Below are positions 1 through 11,733 of a stretch of DNA of 64,000 nt, piece after piece (position 1 is the stretch's first letter; each line of letters starts with the position of its first letter). The stretch spans positions 3,891,965 to 3,955,964 of the forward strand of contig NW_017802379.1 in assembly GCF_001625305.1 (NCBI RefSeq), read 5' to 3'. The stretch comes from Branchiostoma belcheri (taxonomy: Eukaryota; Chordata; Leptocardii; Amphioxiformes; Branchiostomatidae). A model generated the notes under the pieces. It made no database searches. It was not told where the DNA came from and saw only the letters and a program-made list of their open reading frames with translations. Position numbers and translations under genes: made by a program.

Positions 1-235
1 AATATTCTGATATTTGAGTGCTTACAACTTTCTCCATAACTTTACTAAAGGAAGGCAGGAGGCTAATTGGCCTACTGTTAGGCCCGCTTAAACGAGCCGT
101 TGCCGACTTGGGCAGCGGGGTAACCTTAGCTTTTTTCCATGCCATCGGATACACAGAAGTAGCAAGTGACAAGTTTATAATGTAGGACATATGTCCCAAA
201 CATAAGATATGGAAGCTAAACGTTCCGCTGCAGCG
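1..235 (-). mobile_element. Non-LTR retrotransposon reverse-transcriptase fragment, cut by the window edge
   Basis: On the minus strand one frame is open from base 235 (just after a TAG at 238-236) to the window edge, about 78 codons. It reads like the N-terminal part of a LINE reverse transcriptase: a 'YPMAWKKAKVTPLPK' block, then 'NSRPISLLPSFSKVMEKVV', which matches the RPISLL...KVMEK signature ahead of the catalytic motifs in CR1/Jockey/L2-type elements. The catalytic aspartates would lie beyond base 1. The upstream stop suggests a dead or 5'-damaged copy. The clade is not settled. It differs from the LINE at 10 kb, which starts only at motif A, so the two pieces do not overlap and cannot be compared. 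Confidence 0.8.
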
Positions 236-1313
236 CTATGCGCTGATATTTAGAAAAAGACCTATCGGCGGCATGGTGGCATGTTACATCTTATCTTCTT
301 CTAACTGTTCCAGACCACTGAAATCAGGGCGTTGGTTTTCTACTCCATTCACAGACCGCCCACGTCCAATTTCTCTCAACACTGCCAGCTTTCAGTTGCC
401 AGAACAAATGTCATCAAGTTCACCGAGCGAGAATAAACATATTTCCTGTGAGATCCCATCGGCAGGTGATAGGGCCTGGGCAGTGACATGTACGTGAGTA
501 CACTGCATAATGCCGACGGCGGTGGGAAAATATGCCAAAACAAAAATAAGACGCCACCAGCGACAACGCCAATGTCAATTTTCGAACCACTCGCGCCTGT
601 ATGTCCAACTGTTTGGTCCAGATTAACGCAAGAAAGAAACCTTAGAATGTTGATTCACACACAAAAAACTTCGCTTCATGGGTCCCATACAGTGACTGTG
701 CATGATATCAATATGCAATGCCGGCATCCTTTGAAGTAGCTCCAGGGTATGCCGACCTCTGCCAAACGATCCAACATATTGAATATACAGACATTTGTTA
801 TAGCGCTCTCAATCGACCGAATGTAAAGATAGACAGTGAAATGGATGTCTACCTTCAATAGGATTATACCACACAAAACGAAAGCCTCTCTATGCTTCTA
901 TAGGAGCCGTATTTAACTATCTTGTTGCATGCGATGTTTTCGACTGCAGTTTTCCAATGCTGAGATAAATGGCACCGCCTTTAAACTTCGCCACGTTCGC
1001 CGATACCAAGCAGTTTATGTAGCTACATATATATATCTGTATCTTTAGAGGCAAAATCTGTCGGATTTGCATATGGCTTAGAAACTGCATGATGTAGAAA
1101 ATACATGCATAATGCTGAAAAAATAACGTCACTGGGCAGACTGATAAATACTGCATATATCAGGATCCATGCACTATCATAATATTGATAACATCATGAT
1201 CAGCTTGCACATTTATCTCAAAATACCTCAAAAATCCCTGTCCAAAGCATGCATGTGGTCTAGAATCAGCCCGCCACCGGTGTATGTAGGTTGGGGATGG
1301 GGGCTGAATGCAC
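236..1313. other. Non-coding stretch, nothing recognised
   Basis: Short ORFs on both strands show no recognisable domain, splice pattern or repeat. The left part may include decayed upstream sequence of the LINE fragment, but no motif could be read there. Confidence 0.4.
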
Positions 1314-1488
1314 TCTCGAAGCAGAGGTTTGGGTTTGGGGTTATTTTTGGCGTGTTTTTAGGCTTTTTTTATCGGGGTTTGGTTGGTTGGGTTGGGTGAA
1401 AAAAAATTCCAGTGCAAAAAAGAAACCCCGATAAAAAAAGCCTAAAAACACACCAAAAATAACCCAAAACCCAAACCTCTGCTTGGAG
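1314..1488. repeat. Foldback element (long inverted repeat)
   Basis: The segment from about 1314 to 1380 is nearly the exact reverse complement of 1423-1488. Both arms carry GCAGAGGTTTGGGTTT, a T-run after TTAGGC, and ATCGGGGTTT. The spacer is about 42 bases and T/G-rich then A-rich. Arms of about 65 bp make a strong hairpin. No coding capacity is present. The ORFs called across it on both strands contain near-identical peptide blocks only because the arms are complementary. It looks like a small non-autonomous foldback/MITE; target duplications were not obvious. Confidence 0.8.
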
Positions 1489-4400
1489 ATTAGGCTGCCT
1501 GCACATGAATGATCTGTTTTGAGCGCGATTCTTGACGGTCTACAAATCACTTCGGGAAAGATGCGCCTCCACTGCGGGGTGATGATAAATCAGGAAGCTC
1601 ACAGGAGGCGGCGGCACACCCGCTATATCTCTTCTCCATAAATCTGCCGGGAAATTAGTGCGCGGGTAGGAGGGGGCGGAATCAGCTGTTGTGGGTGAAG
1701 TCAGAAAAGCCACAGCATCATTCTTTTTCTTTTCTTTTCTTATTTATGATTATACATGAAGTTGTAATTTATCTGAAAATGCAGATATGTGGGAATAATT
1801 TATCAATACATGTTGAAAAGCATCGTAAGTTGGTGAAACTACAAGTATCAGGTTTCAACCATTTCTTCAGATACTGCGTATCAAAAATTACCATATACAA
1901 ACATCAAAAACAAATAATCGAAGGAATTTTAAAAAAATAAATTTGAATATGCAACTCCTACGTATACATTCAAAAGAAAGCTTAATACTGAAACCAAGGA
2001 GATGCACACCAGATACAGATATAGTTCTGTTTTGGAGCCTCAAGTGCATTTTGTGCTCTCTCATTTTCGGACAGCTAAAAATACTGAAAGCCTTTGGAGC
2101 AACGTTCAATCATACCTGACACAAAATATAGCTGTTTATGGCCCTAATTAGCCTCAGAAGCACGGAAACGAAAAGGCCTTGGATTGTTAAGCCACAGATT
2201 CCGTGACAACTCGCTGTCATGTGCAGCAAGGACAATGTAGATACGGTATGCGTCACTGCATGAGGTGTAGTGTAGTGTACACTGTCAAGGCCATCTGATT
2301 CACGTTAGCAAATTGTTTCATTCTACTATTTCAACGGCGCTACGGTGATTCTGTTCATTCTGAAGTCGAACAGAAAAATGTCTAACAGTGGGTACATGTG
2401 TCATAAAATACAGGTCACCAGCTAAACATCGGTTTTATACTAATTGATTCCTCACCTTACCGTTATACTACCTAATTTATTGGTAGTACATGGCGACTTC
2501 CGTTACTCATGCATGATTCAAGCCACGAATTATTTTTATTTTGTCTGAGCCAATAAGTCTCAATCCCCTTTCGGTGTACAAAAACTATCGTTTTCACGAT
2601 GATTAAGAGTTTAATAAGCTTCTACAGTCTCAAATATCGCTTATCAAATCCGCCATGTTGCAGAGCCTCCACGATCAGACGATACGCGCACGAAAGCGGA
2701 CACGCCCCTCCCTGCACCCATTTCCGGTACGTGACTTCCGGTTCCTACCCCGCGCGGTTTTAGATTTCACAACACTAGAAAGAATTTCTCCTTCTGTTTA
2801 AAGTTCTTCCAGATGTTCTGCATACAGTTGGGAAACGTGAATACAACGTTGAGTAATGCCGCAACAACCAGGAATAGCTAGGAAAGGGCGTGGCAATGAG
2901 AGGGCAATGCCCTGTCCTTGTGGACAAGCATGCCATGACTCAAGAAATAAGACAGGAAGTACATTAAAAATGCAAAGAGGGACGCTTCTTACAGGCCCTA
3001 TACATGCTATAGGGTCAACAATCGTATGACTAAGCATTGTTGAAACACAATTTTAATTTAAAGACCAATGAACCGTTTGAGACCAGGTGCATTTCATAAA
3101 GATAGGATGCCATAAGAGAACTGGAGGCTCCCTTCATGACCTCAATACCCGGTCTCCTGACACCGTTAGTTCTAATGATAACACAACACCTGCATGATAT
3201 CTCACAACTGTCTTACAAACTCGGGTCATGATCCCGGCTATAATATTACCCACACTGTCGCAGATTTTACGACAACTAAATTACAAATCATGCGACTAAT
3301 GGTGGTATTTTTTCTGTCGTAAAATCACACGATCACGGCGTGAACCCGCAACCCGTCGCGAAGACGTGCTTTCAATCAGCCCAGAGATTTGCTTGGCATG
3401 CCTCTGTCCTAAGCTGGAAGATCTCAGAATGTGGTATCAAAATTGCACCATATGCTTTCACCTATGGACAAGATAGTGTTTCTTCCCACTGTCAGCGGAT
3501 TCAACTGCGAGATCGAGATAACGACAACGGCACCATTCTGAACTGCTGAATCGTTAAAAACAAACGTGTAATATCATCAGTCCCCTCGTTTCACGGTCCA
3601 TCGGAGTATCTAAGTTCAAACTAGGGTCTCCTGTGATGGGAAACATTTGGCGGTCCGGAGGTGACCAGGCTACTTACAAAGTTGCACGGCCGCAACCTAC
3701 TGTATGTTGTTGCAGGTGGGCGGTGCCGTTTCATGTGCCAAAGACGAAGCCAGAAACTAGCACCTTATTTGAAAAATCGAAATTCTACAGTTCCTAATTC
3801 GTCCCAAGATTCTACCCTCTGCACTAAATGACCTGGGGAAACATGCAGTTTCCATATTATGTTTCAAAAGGCGAGTACATCTACAGACGTTGATAAACAG
3901 TACAGATTTGTATCACAGACAACAAACGAAAGGGGCATTAACCACGCCAAATTGAACTTTAAACTGCATGCCTTCTCTACAGAGAACGTCACACTGACAG
4001 AGTGCAACACTATACTTGTTTTGTAGCTGACTGATTGTGTAGAGTAGAGATGATGATCAGTAACATGATAGGAACGCGTTCAGAATACCGTGTGACAATT
4101 GGCTCAGTATGTGGGGCACTAGGCACCGTTTGGAATCCGGGGTCAGCGCTGGCGTGCAGACACATATCAAAACCACATGCTCCACTCTTTTCTCTCAGTG
4201 TAAACACGTTCCCTTGCGATTGTATCTCTCAGTGGAGATATGCACTCGGTATCGTAATGTGAGGAGACGAGGTCCTGTCAACAGGACAGAAAGTTTTGAA
4301 CCACAACAGCTATCGTACTATGACAAGTAATAACTCATTATCTTCAGAACTGAATAGTACGCACTGCAGCATAACAGAGAGGCGTGGCCAAAAAGCGGAA

Positions 4401-4742
4401 CATAGTAGTCATGTAGTCAAAATGTACAATTTGTTACAACCATACGTGTAGCTGTAGCTTAGTGATAAATGATATCTAAAATCCAGTACAAGTTGCGCAT
4501 TTCTCCTTTTATCTAGTTGATGCTAGCAGCATATGTTGGCTACAGTATCGTGTGAGTTGTCCGGACTGCCTGTGACCCATGGATGAGGCACCATGGCGAC
4601 CTGGCCTCCTCCCTGCTTGTGTACAAAATCCTATCCTCAACTTTATACACTTACCTGCGCTGGCTCGGCTCTGAAAGCTCACGCCACATAAACATTTATC
4701 TAAGTCCACGCCACATGAGATCAAACATCTGGACACACTCAC
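1489..4742. other. Presumed intron or intergenic DNA downstream of the LLGL-like exon
   Basis: This stretch lies 3' (minus sense) of the LLGL-like coding exon, so it should be intron or contain later exons. I looked for the expected continuation of the first WD40 blade after the 'AIG' end of the exon and did not find it. Only short ORFs without domains are visible. Confidence 0.4.
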
Positions 4743-4875
4743 CTATGGCGAAGAGCTTGAGCTTGGGGTCGTAGGCCATGGAGCTGGGTCGGTGCGGGAA
4801 GCCATGTTCCACGGCACGCGTGAAGCCGAAGCGCGCGCGGCTCCGCTCCAGAGACTTGGACTTGAGAAACGGCAT
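4743..4875 (-). CDS. First coding exon of an LLGL/tomosyn (lethal giant larvae) family gene
   Basis: The ATG at 4875-4873 opens 44 codons plus one base, ending at a GTGAG donor (exon ends ...GCC ATA G, phase 1). The peptide is basic at first (MPFLKSKSLERSRARF) and then has the block 'AVEHGFPHRPSSMAYDP', followed by 'KLKLFAIG'. That fits the start of the first WD40 propeller in Lgl and tomosyn proteins (pattern xxHGFPxxPxxxAxDPxLxxxAIG). Lgl proteins are cortical polarity scaffolds phosphorylated by aPKC; tomosyns are SNARE regulators. The VEHGFP spelling is nearer to LLGL than to tomosyn, but one exon cannot decide. It was read in a frame with no long ORF call, so evidence is motif match plus donor. 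The rest of the gene lies at lower coordinates, probably mostly outside the window. Confidence 0.72.
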
Positions 4876-7800
4876 TGTTCAGTAGCGCTGTGTACACGTA
4901 TGCACGGTGCTGTCACAGAACCTTGTTCCTTTTCACACACACAAACAGTAACTTGTTCCACCTCGGTAATCCTGCAGAACTCCCGCAGTCTTCAACTTGT
5001 TGCTATGTCCTCTCTCTGTCAGTCGTCAGCGCTGTAGGGGGAGAAGAAAACACAACTCTTAAACATCGAATCAGTAGACGCAAACATACAGTTTACTCTA
5101 CCTAGATGTTGTTAGCTCCTTACCAAACAAGTTGCCTCATCGACGCTGGCTCACATCATGACAAAGAGGAACCACTGGCGAAGCGAAAAACGCTGCTCGT
5201 TAAAATGAAAACACGGAAACCATGGGCGTTTCCACTGTCTCTCCGCGTTTTAACTAAGGACTTCTGACGACAGCCCTGGACATCGACCAGAAATACCCCG
5301 CTCAAATAGGTACCAGATGTGTGGCGAATGCCTGGAACATGTACGGTAGTTAGCGAAAACGAGGGAGCCAATATTCGTAAATCCGCGGCCTCAATGATGG
5401 GAGAGATGCCGAGGTAGTAGAGACTTACTCTTTACGATCTCTGTGAAGCCTCACGAAAAGCCCATAACATGCTGGCACTCCAACCCCGCGAACATGCGGA
5501 GTGACTCAACTTTAGACTGATATGGCCTGCAGCTACGGACGGGCATCGGGGGTATGTGACCCGCCTGTACCGCGGAGTCCCTCCCGTGGGCCCGTAATGA
5601 GAACCAGCGGCACACATGAACGATTGTTTGTTTGTGCAAAACCAGGTGTTCTGGGTATACACAGAACCGCGGGGTCCTGTGTCAAAAAGTTAGCCATATC
5701 CCATGAGTTCGATACCCTACATATACATATCAATGATAGAAAAACATGTTTTGAAGCCAGGGATTGCTACGTAAACAATGTTTAGTGCAGCATCTGTAAA
5801 AACTCAGGAGGAAATTGAGTAAAGCGATTCTTATCACTAGCTGCTAGCGATGCCCCCCGCCCCTGTAAAGTTCTAGCATAACGCAGAAGTTTGATAAGAC
5901 ATGACCTCAGTGTAAGTCCCTTGGGGCGGTAGATCTTATGAACTGGTCTCTTTCCCCTCCCCACAATAATCTTCGACGGTAAACCCTCACAACAAACATA
6001 TCTTCTATCCCCAATAGACACATTTCCAACATTCCCTGCTCTGCGGCGACAAAAGACATGACCCATATGTGCGTGAGCTATGATATCTCAACTCTCATCC
6101 CAAGCTACAAGTCGTACTCAAAATGGCCACAAACCGTACCGTTCGCAGGTGGTTGTCGGTCACGTTCAAATCGCGTCCAGTTCTTATTCATAAAACACAC
6201 ACCGACACAGCGTAAGGACTTGTTGATGTTGGTACTAACCGTACGTCCGAAATGGAGATAGTACAGGAAACGTTGACACCCGACGTTTTAACAATTAGAC
6301 ATTTCTACAAGTGACACAGAACACACCCTGTCCTCGTCTGCTTGGCGTCCTTTTTAGGAGTGAACCTTCTTCCAAGTGGATGCGCTTCCTTCCCACAGTA
6401 TGATGTCACCCACCGCGCCACGCCTAAATCTTATCAAATAATAGGCTACGCACAGTCCCACCCATTGGAGGGGAAAAGACCAGGGTTGTTTACGTGAGAA
6501 TGGGGAGGTGTGTGCGTGTATCGGCAGGCGCAGGCCCAAATGTCAAGGTTCGGGGGAGCCCGATTGTCCAATGACCCGCCCTTGTCCCGGTCGTCTGACG
6601 GAACTATCAATCAAATCCGCTCAGGTCACGGGAGGGGGACCGATCATAATTACGTTTGATAGCATTGGAACACTAGATATTTGGGATCAAATACCAAATT
6701 TGTGATGTCTTTTGTGCCAACCAAAATTTATAATACGTCGACATTTTTCTGAAACAATGTATGGCATTCAAGGTGTGACACAACATTCCTTTTCACTGTG
6801 CAGATTGCTACTAGTATAGTAGTACGTCCTATAGATTTTTTTGCGTACAGTACATTTCTTGTGCATTATTTGTGGACGAAGATTTTGGTAAACAAAAATC
6901 AACAAAACTTCAGAATTGGTTTAAAAAAAGGGAATGTGTGGGATGTGGAAACGAATAAAAACATGGGTAAAAGCTACAAGTATTAAATAACCTATCATAT
7001 AGGGGGAGGAGTGACATAGCTATAAGTGGGGGGGGGTGATATTGTACCATCCAACAATTCATTCTTGAATTATAAAACACTCACACCAGCGCTATCTTTG
7101 AGAAAATCGCAGATAGGAGATGCCAACGGTGCCATAGCGAGACGACCCGTTCCAGTCATTTAATGCCTGCCCCCTGCCCTAATTTATATCGACTGGGGCG
7201 TTTACAACTATTACTGGATCTTTAAGTTAAAATAAGACCTGTTAGTGTCAGGCATGAAACATGGAAACAATGGCACTCTTTGCACAATTTATGCGATGTT
7301 GCTGTAAATTATTTGCTGTTGTTGTTGTTGTTGTTGTTTTTCTTCGGAATCAGCCTCGTACTAATTAACTTACATGATTTATTGCTGTCCAGGGACATGC
7401 TGACAGTACCTGAGTCATGTTCAAGTCCATGCCGTCCTTACATGCCGATCCTACGCGAAATATTTTAATCCAAAACAGACAGAGCCAGAAACAACAGCGG
7501 ATCAAAACCACCAGGGACAGAGGGAACGGCAGAGGTGGGAGGGGCATCACGTGTGGTCGTGTACTACACCGGAATGGCCCGAGAACATTTTCAAACCACA
7601 CTTCTAATAGAAGCTTGTCTATTTTGGCAACAAGAGAGGTTAACTGGAACGTCACTACTGTAAGCTCACAGACGAGGCATTCGAAGAAACGAAAAACAAA
7701 CAGTCGAAGTAGTCTAAGGGGAGATGCAGTACCTTCAAGATCCTTCAAGTATAAGCCTCGTGGCATAATTTTGACGGTCGTTTTCTTCGCCTCAAGGCAA

Positions 7801-9984
7801 GAAATCTAAAATATCGGCCTGACAAATTATTCTCCCCTTCTTTATATTGACTTTGTCAAACCAAAGAATTGGGGGTACGGAAGAATTACGGAAGGATATT
7901 CAAGATGCCCCATGCAGATTTGGAGATTGTTAGAAAACTAGGCCACGTCAAACCCTTGAGAGACCCTCACTGAGTACCAAAACTACCGCCTTGAGGTAGA
8001 GCGGAGAAACCGAGACCCTTGCCCTCGCTTCCTCTAAAGAAACCACATATCTTAAAGTGGTTTCCGGAAAGATTGTACCATCTAAACTCGTAGCGTACTT
8101 ACATCCTTCTCAAGTCCACTATTTCCCGTCCAGGCCCCCAACTCTCTCTATCCCTCGCACCGACACAAAACTGTTCTATCCGTAAATAAAATCCAATCTC
8201 CGCAGAGGTCCAGGGCCAATTCCCACCGGCGCGGGTGTGCGCATGAGACCGAGGTAAAAATATGCCCGCGAATACTGCCAGAACAAGCCCGGGGCTCGAC
8301 AGGGTCTCGTCCAATTAAGCAAGTGCTGCCTGAAAGCGTTACTGAAGATATAAAACTGGCGGGAGCGAGAGGGCTTCCAAATTTGAACTCAAGGCCCTAA
8401 CCGGAAAAACGGACAGCGGGAATAGTAACCCATTCGTGCCGCCGCTTCAGTTGCCGATAACAATTCAATAAAAAGGACATGTACACCCACCTCCTTACAA
8501 AACAATGAGCACGGTGTGGTTATTATTAGTAGGGAGAACAGTTGTCCTTGCATTATTTTTCATTACCTCTATCTATTATAGTTATTATATGCTGCGAGAC
8601 AATATGGCCATACACAAGTCGCTCGATGTAATTGGGGTTGAGACTGCCCAAACGTGTCCGAGGGCCAAAATGCAAACGGCGCGTCTGGCCGTCAACGTCA
8701 TATTTCTACATTAGGCTAAATTGCAATGCAGACGACATGCTTGTACAGCAGGTTTATGCCTGTCCCTTGCCTCTCGCTGCTCCTGTTTATTAATTTCGAT
8801 CTGTGTATCATAAATAAGGATTATAGTTGCTAGATACACAGACGCGTGGTAATAAATGATCATAAAAAATTCATGACCATTGTGACAGAAGCGAGTGCCT
8901 TCATATTTTTCACCTCTGACGTCGGGCGAAGTCTTCAGCGGATGGCGGATTTAATTATGCGTATCTGAGGGGCCACGGTCGGCTTGGGCGGTACAATGAA
9001 CGAAGCCGGTCGGAAAGCAATTATTCTGGGCTTGGTGCGGCTACTTCTGCAGTCTGGACGCGCATGGAGGCTTCACCTGAATTCTAATTTGGCCTACAGT
9101 CGATAGTTTAATGCCAGGGACGGCGGGCGGCCGACAATCTTAGCGCGACGGATTTCCAATGCGCGCTGGCCATGTTTTTTTTACAACCTCAGCTATGCAA
9201 GACGAGTGGATGACACTGCAAGCTTAATTACAGAGGAGTTTATCATTGATGAAAGTATAAATCGTCCCAGACTACGGTAATGGGTGCTGATTATTGGCCT
9301 AAAGCTCTCCCACAGATTACACGATGGTTTGCTGCATTCTACATCCTTCTGTGCTATCTAAAAATCCATCCCTCTACGTCCACACCTTGTGTACGTACGA
9401 AGCCCCGCGTAGGCATTTTTTCGGCACGACTGTAACGATAATATTGGCCGGTTACAAGCATACCGACTAGACATGCACGTTAAACCAGCCCGCGGTAAAG
9501 AGCTCGGGGCTGGGCGGGGATGCGCTGAGATAATTACCCCCGTACAAAACAAACGTAAGCGAACGATCACCCGCGGTCCAACACGGGGAGGTTTGTCGGT
9601 AAATCAGGACGGTTGTTCTCACCTTTCCAGCGGCAGGTGGGTTCCCAGAACGTTCCGACGACATGAAGCTCAGGTGTGGAGAGGGTGCGATCACGTACGT
9701 CGCCGTTGACGCGTGTGTTTTTTTGCACGGTGACGCGCGCGTGTTACCTGTGCGCCCCCCGCTGTAAGCCCGATGAAGAACGCGCCGTGCCGCGAGGCGA
9801 TGTTGTCCGCCCGCTTCCCAGAGCAAGGCACAAAGGGCTGCGTATGCAAATCAGCGCTGGGAGTGATAAATAGCCCGGCCGAGCCGTCCGACTACCACAG
9901 TCGGTCACTTCCACAGCTAGCGCGCGCCGAACCACGTTCTCTTGTGCGGGGATATTCTGATTTCTTGGCAGGTGATGCTATATG
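4876..9984. other. Region upstream of the LLGL-like exon, no gene supported
   Basis: It contains the presumed 5' UTR/promoter of the LLGL-like gene next to 4875, a short (TTG)n run near 7316-7340, and moderately CpG-rich sequence around 8.2-9.9 kb. Pairs of overlapping ORFs on opposite strands (for example 7365-7809 and 9467-9985) look like chance reading through GC-richer DNA; none has a recognisable domain. A CpG-rich 9.0-9.9 kb block could be regulatory, but I see no defining motif. Confidence 0.35.
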
Positions 9985-11665
9985 AAAGTTTATTGCAAAT
10001 TCTTGCCCGGGGGCTAATTGCAAATTACAAAACATAAAAGAACAATGAAGTAGGGTATAAAATAACTAAAGTCTACATGAAACGTTAGTTGTCTAGAACT
10101 ATAACTATGTCTAAAACTATATCTGAAGGGTTTGACTTCTCTTCTGTAAACCATGGAAGACGTAATGTCCCACCTTTTCCAAAATTTGTGGGTTTTGGGA
10201 AGTTAAAAGAAGAATAGTTTTTTCTTGGTCTGTAAGTTTAGAGAAGTTGGGATAAATTGTAGAAGTTTGAAAAGTCAATTCATTTCGAGCGTCGTTATGG
10301 AATGAACAGTTTGAAATAAAATGTATTTCGTCTTCCACAGCCTTTGCACTACAATATTTACAAATTCTTTCACATACAGGTAGCCTTCTATACCGGCCTC
10401 TCTCTATTTCCAGAGGATGGGCGCTAACTCTAATTTTACTAATGGCTGAGCGTAGTTCGAAATCTGCGATATCGAGATATCGTTCTATGTTGTACATAGT
10501 TTTACATTTTGCATAAAATCTTAACTTACCACTATCAGTTGACAAAGTATGAAAAAATGTTTGTATATGCATATCTGTAAGTCTCCTTCTCAGCATTTTC
10601 ACAACATGTTCAGGGTCACGACGTGAGTTATCGGAATGCCATAAAAAGGAATATCCATTGTGATCTAATATATCTTTAACACGTTGCAATAAAGTCCGTC
10701 TACGGGTATTTGTCGGAAGGCTATGCTGTAAGAGGAGTGCGTCCCTTTGAAGGGGGTGTGAGGTTGTCTCCATTTGTACCAGTCGTAACCAGAATTTAAC
10801 TATATATATACAAATATCTATATCTAAAGAAAATCTACCTAGTTCTGCTCTACATGCGATATTGCTACTATTTCTAAAAACACCGAGAATATTTTTACAG
10901 AACTGGTTGTGTACATTTTCGATAGGTGAGGTATCATGTTGCTGTTCAGTCCCCCATATTTGACATCCATACAGTAAGATTGGTTTTACACATGTGTCAA
11001 AAATCTTTAGGAGGCTACGTGGTGAGACTGATGAACGGATGATAGATTTAAAACTATAAATGGCTTTACGTGCCTTCAGTGATAACTGCTTTTTAGTCAG
11101 GGTGAAGCTTCCTGATGATGTAAGGGTTAGGCCTAGATAACAGTAGGAGGGAACGCTGTCTATTGTGTTGTTTTCAAAGTAGTACTTTTGTTTTGGAAAG
11201 GAACGGCCAGCTTTGTTAAATATAACAACTTTTGTTTTTTTCAAATTTACTTGGAGCTTCCATTTATCGCAAAAGCTACTCAATCTATTTAAGGCCGATT
11301 GTAGACCTTTGTCTGATTCTGAAAGTATTACAACATCATCAGCATACAATAAACAAGAGACATATAGATTATGTAGAGCAGGTGGCATACATTCTGAATT
11401 ATCTAATTCTTTCACTAAATCATTAATAAATAAATTAAAAAGGGTGGGGCTCAAGTTACACCCCTGTCGGACACCCTTATCAGTCACAAATGGCGGTGTA
11501 AGGCCAGATTTTGTTTTGACACAGGTTTCGGGTTTACTATACAAGCATTTGATTAATTTATAGAAATTCCCCCCTATTCCCGAATTTAGTAATTTGAAAC
11601 GGAGCCCTTCTCTCCAGACTGTGTCAAATGCTTTTCTAAAATCTATGAAACATGTATATCTGAAC
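9985..11665 (-). mobile_element. 5'-truncated LINE (non-LTR retrotransposon) with RT core and C-terminal Cys/His region
   Basis: The minus ORF runs 11733 to 10117 (538 codons). Homology to RT starts about residue 28 with motif A 'CFIDFRKAFDTVW', so the first ~25 residues are probably fused flanking DNA. Motif B follows as 'GVRQGCNLSPTLFNLFINDL' near residue 87. The catalytic 'YADD' is at about residues 130-133. Thumb-like sequence includes 'SYCYLGLTLTSSGSF' and 'KPILLYGCQIWG'. Near the C-terminus a Cys/His cluster (CERICKYC ... HFISNC ... H) resembles the nucleic-acid-binding tail of CR1/Crack/L2-like LINEs. The endonuclease and the N-terminal half of RT are missing: typical 5' truncation during target-primed reverse transcription. 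A 3' UTR of about 130 bases follows to near 9985. The reading frame has no stop, so this copy looks fairly young, but it cannot be autonomous. Confidence 0.9.
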
Positions 11666-11733
11666 ATATAAACATGTATATATGATATCGGGTGGGAATA
11701 TTTCCAAGCTGAGATATGATATAGAAATATCAT

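Noticed and set aside
7365-7809. Overlapping opposite-strand ORFs of 133 and 130 codons
   Set aside because: Mirror ORFs with no domain on either strand.
11213-11563. Plus ORFs over the LINE
   Set aside because: Antisense of the reverse-transcriptase core.
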